A stretch of 64,000 bases of DNA from Calycina herbarum (lineage: Eukaryota > Ascomycota > Leotiomycetes > Helotiales > Pezizellaceae), in assembly GCA_001414485.1 (NCBI GenBank), contig LLEY01000013.1, positions 558,001 to 622,000 on the forward strand. Reading direction: 5' to 3'. Shown piece by piece: positions 45,191 to 56,789 of this stretch. The notes below the pieces were generated by a model. It had not been told where the DNA came from. It saw nothing but the letters and a program-made list of their open reading frames with translations, and made no database searches. Every line of letters starts with the position of its first letter. Within the stretch, counting starts at the first letter, position 1. The position numbers and the translations under genes were made by a program.

Positions 45191-46334
45191 TTAATCGGAG
45201 GTCGAGGCCTCGATCTTGCTAAAAGGATCCGTGAACGTTGATCTTGTCTTGCCGAGTGTAACATGCACCCACTTCAACAAATGCTCCGCACCTCCTGGCA
45301 GTGCAAGAAGTTTCGATATATAAGGGTCGCTACGCTGATTTTGGCGCATGAAAGCGTCAACCCCCGCCATGACAAAAAGGTCCCGAAGATAATGGTTGTC
45401 TGGCAATAAGAAGACGGAATCGAGATGCTCTGTAGTGAAGTAGCGTGTGTTACAGCGATCTTTGCCTTCTTTATGGAATTCGTTGTTGACGTGGTTGACA
45501 GTTGCCTTGGTAGCATAAGCAATTCGTGATTCCAAATTCAGGCCCTTGATCTCCCACTGCAACAAATTAGCATATGTTTTTCTCATTGACTTAGGAGCCG
45601 GGAGTAGTGAGTAAGGATAAAACTTGCTCCCGACCACTACAAATAGGAGCTAAAAATGGCGAAGAAAGGAAAAGGTTGGATACATGTTCCATCAATCGAG
45701 CCAACTCGATTAAATTAGAAATTTCACTCTTAATAGTATGTGGCTTGAGGAAAAAGGTGAGAACTTCTTCTCGATACCACCAGTGGATAAGTTTCGAGAC
45801 ACTTTGTGGGGAGAGGACACCAGGGACGACCTTAATTTCCAACGGCACAATTACGCTTTCATTCTCGTTGAGCAATCTTGTACAATAAGGGGAACGACGC
45901 TCGAGAAGGGTTCTTGAAATCGTAAATTCCTTCAGAGTGTATTCTTTGCCGTTATTTGTCTTCTTCCGATTGAAATATGCAAAAACACCTTGTTTCGTAT
46001 TGCTATCGGCTCGTGAATTTGTGTTCTCGGTAGCTTTCATTGCTGCCTTTTCGTCCTCGATTCCCTTAATATTCATGCCACCTTTATCAAATTCGTCAAG
46101 TAGCATCGGCTTCTTGTCCTCGATAGGCTCGGTGCCCTTCATCTCCTCTTCATCCTTGATTTCCTTTTGCGTCTTTTCAACAACTGCGAATGTGACAGGA
46201 GGTTCGGTAAGTAGCGGCAGAATATTTGCAGTATTTTCAGTGGCCTGGACTTTGGCTTTGTGTTTGTTATAATCGATCTTCAGTGGCGATATTGGCAATT
46301 GCCCTTTGGTGAAGTGGTAATATGGGGTGGTCAT
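45191..46334 (-). CDS. BTB/POZ-like protein, paralogue B (338 aa)
   Basis: Exon 1 (46334-45684) and exon 2 (45556-45191) join in phase 0, giving 338 residues. The start MTTPYYHFTKGQL is preferred over one 23 codons upstream because it aligns with the start of paralogue A. Shared blocks: ILPLLTEPPVTFAVVEKTQK, EIKDEEE, FTISRTLLERRSPY, VVPGVLSPQSVSKLIHWWYR, LIELARLMEH|WEIKGLNLE, TRYFTTEHLDSVFLL, YLRDLFVMAGVDAF and HLLKWVHVTLG. The single intron (45683-45557, 127 bases) lies at MEH|WEIK, while paralogue A is uninterrupted there and has its intron about 85 residues further on. A TATATAAA (46499-46506) lies about 165 bases upstream. Role unknown; the family is often expanded in Leotiomycete genomes. 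Confidence 0.75.
45557..45683 (-). repeat. introner-like element candidate 2 (intron of BTB-like gene B)
   Basis: A 127-base intron with GTATCC donor, ATGCTAAT branch region and TTGCAG acceptor. It shares with the intron of gene A the GTAT(G/C)CAACC start, a central ATCCTT(G/A)CTC(G/A)CT(G/A)CTC block and the AAAAACAT(T/A)TGCTAATTTG end, and carries about 25-30 extra bases in the middle. The flanking exons of the two genes are unrelated at these points, apart from TGGG just after each acceptor. Confidence 0.8.
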
Positions 46335-46498
46335 TGCGATCTGCTTTTCCCTATTCTTTCTCTCTACTACGAGGGATCTCGCATGTATAGCTGCACCTGG
46401 CATAGATTTGGAGGAGGGCGATGACTGTGGCTGATGCTTTTTGTGTACAGACGAGATTGTAGAACAAGCTGCGCTGTGAAATCGAGGTTTCTTGAGAG

Positions 46499-46506
46499 TT
46501 TATATA
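46499..46506 (-). promoter_or_regulatory. TATA box of BTB-like gene B
   Basis: On the minus strand TATATAAA lies about 165 bases upstream of the ATG at 46334. Confidence 0.45.
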
Positions 46507-47337
46507 CTTTTAGTGCACTAATGCATGGCGCTGGGACCAATGGATTCAAACTGATCAGCTGGAACAATAGACGAGCGAATGTATAACTGCCTGTGTGGTA
46601 TTGACAAAAGCTCACCTACCATGTAGAGATTCTCCAGGCTCTGAAAGATTTACCACTTTTACTACCTTTTGGTGAGGCTGTGGAACAATCAGTAAGTGAA
46701 TCCTAAATTTAAGGCTGCTTCAACAAAACTATTTATTTACACCAAACACTCTTTTTCAGTTCTATTGTGGGCGGCCATTAAATCGACGCCCACCGTACTC
46801 GCTTAGCTCTTTAAATCAACGCCCCCCTTCTTTTCTCCTAACTCGTAACCCACCGCCCTAATAATTAGTATATCTTATACTAATTATTAGGCCGCGGATT
46901 TTCTATAGATAGATCTAGGCTAAATAATTTTTTTTACCTACCTTTTATATACTATCTTTTATATAACTTGTAAAGCTATTAAAACCTATATACTACTACT
47001 AAAAGCAGCTCTTATCGAGTCTTCTAATCGTAAGTTATAGCGTATATAAGAGGAGAATAGCTAATTAAAACGTAATCTCGAGATTACTAAATTAAGATAA
47101 GAAAATAAAGCTATTAGCTAAACCTACTATAATCTTAAGAAGTAGATAAAATAGTATCTATAAATAGCAGCTTTAGTAGATATTATAGTAGAAGAGAATA
47201 AAAGAAGAGTAAGAAAGAGAAGTAAGCTAGGCTAACTAGGTTATTTAGTAGTAGATAATCGATTTATAGCTTAATTAATTATATTAATAAAAAGTATTTA
47301 TATAAAGTTTCTAAACTTTCTCTAAGTAATAAAAATA

Positions 47338-49848
47338 ACGTAGTTTATTAGTATATCTTATATATTAGTATACCGCGTACTTTCCTACTTCTCTACTACT
47401 TCAAAGTATAATTAGTTAACTATAATATATAAATTTAATTAAAACTACTTTTAATCTAATAAACTAGATATATCTACATCTACTTAATAAGTTTATATAT
47501 TATAACTAGCTTTTCTACAAGTGCTACAGCGCCTACTAGTTAATTTCCCCTCTCTCTAACTACTACTCTTAATATATATATCGCGTCGAACCTGCTTATC
47601 TACGTCCTTCTGCGCTAAAATATCCTATATATCCTCTATAGTAAGTATACTACCTTAATAAATACGAGTCTTCCTAGCTCTACAACGCTTACTAAGGGCT
47701 TTATTTACTACTTGAAGTATACGTACCTTAGCGGTTAAAAGGGTTACTTTATAAGCTAATTACTCTATATCTTTCGCTAATATAACAACTGTCTAGAAAA
47801 TAGATATTAGCGAGCTTCCTTAGTAACTAGTAATCCGGTCCTTAACAAGAGTTGTTTATAAAAGAGCTTCGGCGGGGTTATAAAGAGTCTAAGAGACCTA
47901 AGAGTCAGCGTCGGTAGAGAGAGGCCTAGTAGGGGTCGGTGTCTATAACTTTATATTAAGCTTTAAAATCACAGCCTATAGATTAAAAGGTACTAAGCCA
48001 GCTCTACGGAATCTAGCTTAAGCGTTTTAGGCTATTATTAATTTTATATACGCTGCTTTAAAGGCGAGAAAGAACTTAACCTTTATAATATAGTTGATAT
48101 AAGCTTTAATAAAAGTCTTAATTTATCGACTATATATCTGTTTTAAGATACTAAAACACCTAACATCGAGTAGCTAGGTTAAATAAGAAGAGTAAGGAGG
48201 TAGTCTAAGAGTAATAATATTATATACTTTATAGTACTCTTGGAATTCAGCTGATTTATAACTCTTATGTCTATTAAGAATAAGTATTTAATATAGACTC
48301 TTTACTTAAGTAGAAGTATACTTATTAAAGTACTTAAGCTATTCTAGACCTGTCTTATTATTTATCTAGCTATTACTTATTAGTTTAATAACCTAGTTAT
48401 ATAGAAGGCTGCTCTTAGTATACTAATTTATAAGATAATTCTTCTCTTAAACTACTAAAAATAGAGGAATACTACTACCTTCGCTATTAATATAAGTAAT
48501 TATAGTAGCTTATTCTCGATTACCTAGCTAAACTACCTTATCTCTACTACGTCGATCTATACGTGTAATAACTATAGAAGAAGTAATTATATCTATTATA
48601 AAGCCGGTCTTATTGAAATTCTAAAAATCGTAGTCTAGAATACTATATTTTGCTCTTATATTCTCTACTAGTTGAAACCATACGCTAATAAGCTTAGGAT
48701 CTTCGTATAAGGCTCTCTAAAAGTCGTAAACGCGATTAAAACACGTCTTTAAAGCTGGTTATTATTATACGAATTAATACGTCTAGAGCTTTCTAACGCG
48801 TCTCTCTCTCCGCGATTTAAGAATATAATTCGCTATATCTTCTATACTAGTGTGACGGTTATAGTCACGAGGGCTGCTGGATGTCACATGTTCGCTTAGA
48901 TGCACGCTAGTACTAGCGTACGCACTAGCGTTGCAGGACTTGTATTTAGTTCCCGGTTCTCTCGAGCTCTTCTGCTCTCCTCGTCTTTTGTCCTAAGAAT
49001 AGAGTGTTGTTTGTTCTGAGTCTTATCTGAAGCACGTCTGTCACAACTAGCAAGCTAGGGTATAAACTCTCTAGTATCTAAATCAAGTATATATTAAATA
49101 ATAACATCCTTCTCTAACTTAGTTAATTTAAGTGATTTAGGCCGGTATTCGCTACGAGGAGATATACTATTTATTCGATTATAGAGTATACTTTTAGTAA
49201 TATTATAGAGTTTAGTAGCGCGTCTACGACTTATTTTTTTTGTAGATCGAATAGCTTCTATTACTATATTGATTTATACTTCTTAATCTTAAATTAGTAT
49301 TGTTATTATAGAGAAAACGCGTGTTAAAGTAATAAGGTAGGAAAATAAGGAAAAGTACGCGGCTATTACGAATTACGTTATACGTAGTAAGTAGTTTAGA
49401 CGGCGCTCTAATAGGACAAAGCACGATATCTAGGAAACGGAAGATAACATAGAAGGGAATTAGTAATATAAAGGTATTTAGGTATTCTAGGATCTCACTA
49501 TTAGATAACCGTTAGTAGTTACGTAATAGATTCCCTTAGATCCCTTAGGAGATCTAGAAGGATCTAGAGATCTAGGCTTATATAGGGATCTAGGTAGTAT
49601 AAGAGGTTCTATATATACTAGTATATCTGCCGTTAGATAGGAGCTTTATACTCAACTTTAGTTATTAATCTTATTATCTTATTTAACATCTTTAATACAA
49701 GTAATAAGTTCACTTCTAAGTAAACAACCTAGCGTATCTATACTTCTTACCTGTATACCAACCTTCGAGACTTAGTCATCTTTGTTTAGTTCGTTTGAGT
49801 TTCGTTACAGCGGTATACTAATATACGCGGCGCACTGATAAACTACGT
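47338..49848. mobile_element. inner Tc1/mariner-like element, heavily mutated
   Basis: A 2511-base element flanked by TA (47336-47337 and 49849-49850). The ends are inverted repeats of about 39 bases: both read ACGTAGTTTAT, diverge in the middle mostly by C/T and G/A, and agree again at TATTAGTATACCGC. The left end appears more mutated. The size suits a full mariner/pogo element, but the interior has no open frame, so any transposase is destroyed. It is nested in the outer element and contains a solo LTR. Confidence 0.75.
48851..49045 (+). mobile_element. solo LTR with 5-base target duplication
   Basis: A 195-base insert starting TGTGACGG and ending CTGTCACA (the TG..CA ends of an LTR), flanked on both sides by ACTAG (48846-48850 and 49046-49050). 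Its composition is far more balanced than the AT-rich DNA around it, so it arrived later or was too short for RIP. It contains a palindromic CGCTAGTACTAGCG. No internal retrotransposon sequence remains, as expected after recombination between two LTRs. Confidence 0.85.
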
Positions 49849-50111
49849 TAATACTATTATTTATAGTACTTTTATAAGATAATTTTATAGCTAGCTAGAC
49901 TATATATAGAGTTTTATATTTTTAAAGCTAATTTTTATTAGTCTCTATTATTCTAATACTAATTAACAAATTTCTTATATATTATTATACTCTAAATAAA
50001 TTATTTATTATAAAGTATTAAAGTAATTTAAGAGTAGTAGCGTTAAGCGTATAGAAGCCTAGAACCCTCTCTAAGCGAGTGTGGTAGACGTCGATTTACT
50101 AAGACGGAGGG

Positions 50112-50353
50112 CTACCAGAGAGTGTACTTATTCGTGAGACAGATTATACTTAGTTCAGGAACACTAAACCAATGTAAAATTATTTTATTTCAACTTTTTA
50201 CCCTTTCTGGATAGAATATCTTTAGTAGAATACTAGCTAGAAATTTAAGTAAATCAGTTAGGGTTTGCCCTAATTGTTTACTACTTAGGTGAGTTGTAGT
50301 GCTCCTAAGCACTAACCATAATCTGTCTCACGAATGAGTGCACCCCCTGGTGG
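50112..50353. repeat. inverted repeat at right end of outer element
   Basis: The left arm (from 50112, CTACCAGAGAGTGTACTTAT then TCGTGAGACAGATTAT) matches the reverse complement of the right arm ending at 50353. Differences are mostly T/C and A/G. The arms overlap the outer TIR on the right, suggesting either a small MITE inserted into the end or subterminal repeats of the outer element. Confidence 0.65.
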
Positions 50354-50455
50354 GCGTCGATTTAATGGCCGCCCTTTTTTGCAAACTACAACCTAAAATT
50401 TTCTCCAACCCGCATACCCCCACCAATTTGCTTCTTCAACGCTCTCTAAACAACT

Positions 50456-51565
50456 ATGGCAAACGGTTCTCCAAATGCCTTTAGGCAACCAAGCGAGGTC
50501 AACAACTCTACCCAGCCTGTTCGCCTACCTACATTAATTAAGTTACGCAAAAAGACCACGAACTAAGTTTCTACAATAAAGGCCGCTCAATTGCACCCCA
50601 CCACTGAACCTCAATTATTTCTGAGCACAATCCTTCCGCTGTACGCTAGTCCCCATATTACTCTCCGGGTAGTGGAGAAAGTAGATATCGACGGCCAGGA
50701 AATCATTTTTGCAATTCCTCCTTGCACCCGGAGTTGCCAGTCAAGTACACGTGTGTTATTATCGCTTCGTCTCTTCCCTTCCATGTTTTGAAACATTGAT
50801 TCTCGCAATCTATATCCTCGTACAAACAAACAAGACGTTAATATATCGAAATGTACCGAGGGGATTTCTGACGGCAAAATCACCAGTTTTACGGGCCATG
50901 TTCTCCGATCAATGGATGGAAGGGAAGAAAGGAATTGTGAACCTCGAAATACTGAATGGTGTCATCTCCAACGCCTCAATAGAGACCTTCCTTTACATCT
51001 GCCTTAAAGAAGAGATGCCCGCGGAGTCAGATCCAGTCGTCGCCCTTATTCCACGGATGCATTGTATCAGCCACTTCTTAGATGTGGCCCGTCTTGTAGA
51101 ATATGTGGGGGATGACCAAATTGGGAAATCTTTCATTTGGTTAACTCATCGTAGAGCGGATCCGGGATCTGATCACCGTGGGATGTTGCAAAGAGGAAAA
51201 TCTGCGGGAGGCACGATCACGTTATCACCGCATGTATATCACCAAAATGCATATCGAGTGCGCTATGTTGCTACCATCCGAGCACAAGGTTCGAATTCTC
51301 TTCCTCGAGGCAGCAAAGTACGTGAGTAGAATCCTCGGGTAGAATACGGGACCCGTTGTCTAGCCGTAGGACCATGTTGGTATTGTGTTTGTTGGGAGGA
51401 GACGAAAGCAGGACCTTTATATACCCCTTCCCTTTTCTGGCAGACTACTATAGAAAGGACAATGGGCAATTTTGGAGACCGCAGAGAATTGAACTCTTTG
51501 CCCCAGAAATTGATTACGTTAACAAAAAGCTTAAAAAAGTTGTGATAAATGCCAGTTGTTTTTGA
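50456..51565 (+). pseudogene. broken BTB/POZ-like paralogue C
   Basis: The frame opens at an ATG at 50456 (MANGSPNAFRQ), meets an in-frame TAA at 50564, then continues with LFLSTILPLYASPHITLRVVEKV, which matches the N-terminal block of genes A and B. A change of frame near 50760 (an intron or a frameshift) leads to FLTAKSPVLRAMFSDQWMEG, a much more typical BTB segment, and DVARLVEYVGDDQIG. A further one-base shift near 51150 leads to RIRDLITVGCCKEENLREAR and YITKMHIECAMLLPSEHKVR with ILFLEAAKY, the third shared block. A GTGAGT donor and a final exon to about 51565 may follow. With one stop and at least one frameshift it is a pseudogene. It lies only 80 bases from the transposon nest. It has no intron at the position split in gene B. 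Confidence 0.7.
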
Positions 51566-54500
51566 TAAAAATTGCGTTATTTGGTTATAAGAGTCTAAAT
51601 GTTAAATACATCCATACAACATCAGTAAAAATAAGATAATCACGAATGCCAACTTATGTACATGTACATCTACTATAACATTACCTAAATTATCTCTAGT
51701 CCTATTAACATAATAAATATTAATACGATCAGAGTTTCTTAAAGAGATATCAAAGCTTATATGAATTTCAGCATCGTGTTAAATCATCAAATAAAGATAG
51801 ACATAAGATTTTACTATTTCAGGAAAGTAAATTGAATAGAACAAATCGAGAACAAAGAAGATTGAAGAGTGCCTTTCGTTTCATTAATTTGATTATCGAG
51901 AGCTTCTGCAAAATTATCTTTTCGGTACCTATAGCAATCCTTAGATCACCGTCAACCGAGGGAATGCATTCCAAAACTGGTGACAGCATGAGCATGAGAA
52001 AAGTCCATTAGCTTCTGGTGGACAATAAAAGCCGCTGCAAATATTTACCTTATTCCAACCTTCTAGGGCAATTCCGGGCAATTAACCCAGAGAGCTGGAA
52101 TAACTGCACTTCATTGTTCAAATCATTCGAATTAATCACCTTAACTTACCCCAGAGAGATGGGACAACGAGAGAGTAGGCAGGTACGACCCTATTGCCGC
52201 TTTTACTGCCTATCCTGAGCACAGTGCTTGAAGCACTGGGTTCTTGAGGGAAACGCTATTCTTGACCAAAAAAGGCTTTCCGAGGGATGTTGGAGAAGAG
52301 TCGGGGTTGTGTGGAGGAGCGGGGGAAGATCCCAGGCCGGGGAAGCGGGGTCTAAACCAGGTATTGTCAGCCTGTCTCCATTCAGAGAAAACGCCATCGA
52401 AAAAGAACCCCAATGACATCCACGGAAAAGTGAGCGCAATGGGGTGATAACTCGGTATCGGAGCATATCTGCTACCTGTAAAACGGAAAGTGTTGCGTAT
52501 CGAGGCGGCTATGGGCGTGCCTCCGTAATCTTGGGAAATTTTTCCATTCATCCGGTTCCATACAGAAAGATCTCATCCATCGCGAGAAATATGCGTGACA
52601 ATATCGAAGTTTGACATCAGATCATTCTGCACGTCAGCTTGCGAAATGAATTTGGCGAGACTCCTTTGGTCTAAGAAATAAGCCTCGATTGTGGAAGTGT
52701 GCAACCTTTCAGTTCGCGTAGAAAAGTCCATCTCAAGTTCCTTTCTCGCAACGCTGACAAGCCGATTGGTATGCCGACGCCTCCGAAGTGCAGGCCAAGC
52801 TACGGGAGGGCTTCGTGGCTGATGCTTGATCAAGAGTGATCATCACTTGGCAAGCAACGCTTTTTGGGACGACATGAGAGCTGGGAAAGCAAAATTGGGT
52901 GAAGCATTGGAAATAAAAGGGGTTGAATTGAGCGCCATTGAATTCCATGCAGAAAGGTTGGTGTTTAATGAGGTTCCTCTCCGAGACTTATAAGACGAAG
53001 AATGTGGTGGGTACTTCACTTGATGATCTACTTTATGTGCCACATTAGTGGCACCACTCTTCGGGCCCCATGGAGCCATGTCGATGTATTGTATTGTATT
53101 CTGCCATAGCCGATTCCCATTCGCGATGTGTTCATCCACAATTGTTGTGTCACGTTGATGATCGGTTTCCTGAAACAGGCTGTTGATGATGTGGAGGTGG
53201 AGTGTCCTGTCTGTTGGAAAGTGAGGAGAAATTTAGTAATGAGGAGGGGAGAGGTGTTCGTCGGTTGGTTGAAGCCATACAAGGGTAGATACTCGGGATG
53301 CCCATCGAATCATGCTTGGCATGCGATCAGCGTTGAGTGGTCGTCAGCCAAGCAAATTTCTTTTCAAGTCAATGTTTTCAGACGTATCCAATCCTTACAA
53401 ATTCCCCGTTTGGTACAGTATCAATGGAACCCAGAGAATGCGGGGTGCCACAGGTGCTCCGTTAGCCCGTACAGAAAGAAAAGAAAGTTCAAGTCTCACC
53501 GGCACCAAACCACGTTCGTTGTTCCTCAGGACTCGAGCTTCCAGTCCTCGTTTCCCGGGACTTCCGGGGTAAGGTGGCAGTGTTGACCATGTGAACGAAC
53601 CCAAAAGGAACCGAAATTCTTCAGCTGGTACTAGGATACTCCTGGTTGCCTATGGTGCTACATTGGGTTGGGAAGAAAAAGACCAACAGCACTGTTCAAA
53701 GTAAATTAATTGAAGAAATTGTGGTATAATTGACAGCCTCTTAGCAAGCGGCTGACTGGACGCTAAGTTTCCATTGAGTCTGGGAAGAGAATAAATACCA
53801 CACGATGCAGGTGGGGTGAGGGGTGTCGAGGTGGTGTTGAGCAAAGAAGGAGAGAAGACCGAAGGTTCGAATAGGCTGATTTGGGGATAATCGATTTCCC
53901 GTCCCGGGCCCCCCTTTTCTTCCCCTTAAGAAGACTAGTGTTGAGCTTAAGCGAATAGGCGGAAGCTTGCACCCACCTCGGTCTTGCATGGCGCATGTCA
54001 CCCCAGTTTCCAGCATTTTTTTCGTCATGTTTTCTTCCATGTCGAAAGAGCTGCAGCTCTCGGGAAGAATTGCCTCGCAACACCATTAACACGAGCGTAC
54101 GCTTCAACCGGAATCCTCATGCCTAAATGTCACCAGTCAGTGTACAACATGTCTGGCAGGAACCGGATTCCAGGAAGACGCCGGAAAAGACCCCGTGGCC
54201 TGATCTGGACCTCCGCCACGAATCCAAAGTCTGGAGACCGGAGAACTGGAGATCTTTGAAATCTGGAGACCCCAAGACGGACGGGCACCCATGGTGGGAA
54301 CTGGAATTCCAATTCCTCCGCACCAAGGATTCGGCACCAGGTCATCATTGACAAGATTGGTCAAAGACGTTGTGAGAGGGTCCGGCGTTAAAAATGTCTC
54401 CACTAGTCTTGTGTCATTCACGGTTCGGCAGGACAGAAGGAGCATCCATGGATGGCTTCTCTGGCTTCAAATCGGACACAAGCTAAATACGGGAAAGCAG

Positions 54501-55132
54501 GCGTAAGCTGGTAGCATTCTCGCATACGGAGCTTTTGCGGGGATCTGATATTGTTGACATTTATTTGTCAGGGTTCTATGACGGCCATGTCTGGAAAAGT
54601 AACACTGGGTTGGTGATCTCCACTCCCCCTTCGGTACCTTGTCTTGTCGAGCTTCACCCAAACAGCCTTAACCTACATCCCAGCAGACGAGATGAGTGCA
54701 TCTCAAGCACTTTCGCCGCGTTGGTGTTAATCTCCATCTCTATTGGAAACCCTTCGCTCCGCCGGCCCCCTCATTCACCCACTGCTCCCTTCACACTGGA
54801 TCTCCAATCAGCTTCAAAAGAAGAGCCAGCGCAATACTTCGATGCCCCACCATATGCAATCCTAGAGCTCTTGGAACCCTACAATCTCTGCTACCCCGGT
54901 CTAGCTACCCCATCATATTTCTCCTATATATCCCCACGCTGCCCCTCGAGCTTTTTCTTTCTCCCGTCTGAACCACAAATATCCTCCACATTACCCACAA
55001 AAAGAGTGTTCTACTCGCCGCAAGAACCTTGAGCTCAACACTTATTGCTCGCAAGCAATTGAACCTGAAAAGTAAAAAAGTGCAGAGCTGTCATTTTCAT
55101 CTTCATCTTTACCACCAAATAACAATATCACA
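51566..55132. other. intergenic, no supportable gene
   Basis: About 3.6 kb. Several frames of 80-165 codons overlap on both strands (about 52200-54500), but none shows a domain, a consistent splice chain or convincing residue usage. A short internal repeat of TCTGGAGACC occurs near 54230-54275. The last 600 bases are the promoter and leader of the permease gene. Confidence 0.5.
54925..54930 (+). promoter_or_regulatory. TATA-like box of permease gene
   Basis: TATATA within CTCCTATATATCCCC lies about 205 bases upstream of the ATG at 55133. A CT-rich leader with TTCATCTTCATC follows. Confidence 0.4.
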
Positions 55133-56307
55133 ATGGCGACCACAACGTCAACAGAGCCTGTAAACAACAAGGAATACGACGGGACAGCTTCTCATGACCA
55201 CGTCAACAATGCCCCAACAAACGGAAACCGAGGCTTCGGGAACTACGGAGGAAACCCTCTTGCCCGTAAGTCCTCATATCCTCCAAACAAATACCTTCCT
55301 CGCGAAGAAGGCTCCCAGAGCTGTCATAGAATCTCTCTCCCCTCTGCTCCTCAGATATTTCATATACCTTCAGAAGTAGACTGACTCGGAGATTCTATAG
55401 ATGTTACCACCGGAGATTCCGCACGCTTACCAGCCTTTGGAGGGGAGTTCCAGCCAGGACTCTATAGACCAACCGATCACCGAAAATTCGCAAACCCAGC
55501 TCCATTGGGATTGGCCGCTTTCGCGCTCACCACTTTCGTCCTCTCACTTGTCAATATCCAAGTTCGCGATGTGAAGCAGGCCAATATTGCTGTTGCTTTG
55601 GCTTATGGATATGGAGGAATTGTTCAATTGCTTGCTGGCATGTGGTAAGTCCTCTCACTCTTCGTATGAGTTTTGTGAGATTCAAAGCTGACCTCCAATT
55701 CTTCCAGGGAAATGGCAGTAGGAAACACCTTCGGTGCCACAGCCCTCTCCTCATACGGCGGTTTCTGGCTCTCCTACGCAATCATCTCCACCCCCGGCGG
55801 CTTCAACATCGCAGCCGCCTACGCCACGAAAAACGCAACCACCGGCGCCGCAACAGGAGCAGGCGTAAACGACCTCAACAACGCCCTAGGATTCTTCCTC
55901 ATCGGCTGGTTCATCTTTACATTTATTCTCTTAATCTGTACGCTCAAATCGACAGTCGCATTCTTCCTCCTGTTCTTCACGCTTGATCTCGCATTCTTGT
56001 TCCTGGCTATTGGACATTTCGAGGCGGATGAGACGACTGGGAAGGTTCTTCTCGGGTCGCAGAAGGCGGGTGGATATTTTGGGTTGTTTGCGGCGTTTTT
56101 GGCTTGGTATAATGCGTTGGCTGGTATTGCTGATTCTTCGTAAGTTTTCTCTTTTTCTTTAGCATACTGTCTTGCTTGGATCCTCGGCTTACAATCTCTC
56201 ACAGGAACTCATTCTTCGTCATTCCCGTCGCTCACTTCCCATGGTCCGTCAAGGGACGTGAGCTAAGAGCAGCCAGCAACACCAAGAGCGAACGCGCTAC
56301 CGTCTAG
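55133..56307 (+). CDS. GPR1/FUN34/YaaH family acetate/ammonium transporter (303 aa)
   Basis: Four exons (55133-55265, 55401-55644, 55708-56139, 56205-56307) join in phases 1, 2 and 2, giving 303 residues. The hydrophilic N-terminus (about 75 residues) precedes the family motif NPAPLGL (76-82) and six membrane helices: LAAFALTTFVLSLVNI, ANIAVALAYGYGGIVQLLAG, FGATALSSYGGFWLSYAI, FFLIGWFIFTFILLICTL, FFLLFFTLDLAFLFLAIG and GYFGLFAAFLAWYNALAG. The family includes the Aspergillus acetate permease AcpA and yeast Ato proteins in the plasma membrane, taking up acetate or exporting ammonium; which applies here cannot be decided. Introns are short with GTAAGT donors. The call is firm. Confidence 0.95.
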
Positions 56308-56789
56308 AGGCTTAGACCTAGTTCGCATTTGCTTTTTTGTTTCGTTATTTCGCATTCATTATCTGGGTTATCATATGAAGGGAAAGGAAGGGAATGGGAA
56401 TCGCATATATGTGATATCACCTGGGAGGAATCAAAAATATATTCTTGGGATACGATGATATGTCACGTAGGATTTCGGGGTTGTATAGTGAAGTGGGAAA
56501 GATTGAGTATATCAGGTCTTTTGGGTGGATAAATCAGTAGATGTGGTGGTGGGGTAAATATTTACATTTTACATTTATTAATTGAACGAGAGTATTATGA
56601 TTATCTCAAAGGGGGTTGGGATGTGTGAAGCTTACCGGAACTCCTGAACTCTGTTTAAGATGATGCGATGTTAGCACGATGGTTTCGCGAATGAATATCA
56701 AGTCATCCCTATGCGAATGATAAGTAAAGCAAATCTATCGACTTGACTTACCTTTATTAGTTTCCCATACTATTCCACCAAAGTGACGC
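56308..56789. other. convergent intergenic, nothing recognised
   Basis: About 480 bases between the 3' ends of the permease gene and the frameshifted minus-strand gene. Confidence 0.55.

Larger units (their letters stand above)
46769..50374. mobile_element. outer TIR DNA transposon, decayed, carrying nested insertions
   Basis: A 3606-base block bounded by identical 26-base inverted repeats starting GGGCGGCCATTAAATCGACG. Just inside the left end a second, diverged copy of the repeat appears (TTTAAATCAACGCCCC), and a 31-base palindrome lies at 46859-46889. The interior is extremely AT-rich and stop-laden on both strands, unlike the flanking DNA, as expected after RIP. Without the nested element (47338-49848) the outer element is about 1.1 kb, so it was itself probably non-autonomous. 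I could not find a clear target-site duplication (flanks TTCTATTGT and TTTTTTGCA), so the superfamily is open. Confidence 0.75.

Noticed and set aside
49499..49809. Possible second LTR ending GTTACA at 49809
   Set aside because: The other end and a target duplication could not be found in the mutated sequence.
52200..53300. Several minus-strand frames that might chain into a gene
   Set aside because: No consistent donor/acceptor phases, no domain, and overlapping frames on both strands look equally open.
54535..55032. 165-codon frame upstream of the permease gene
   Set aside because: Proline/serine-rich, contains the TATA-like box and the leader of the permease gene. No domain.
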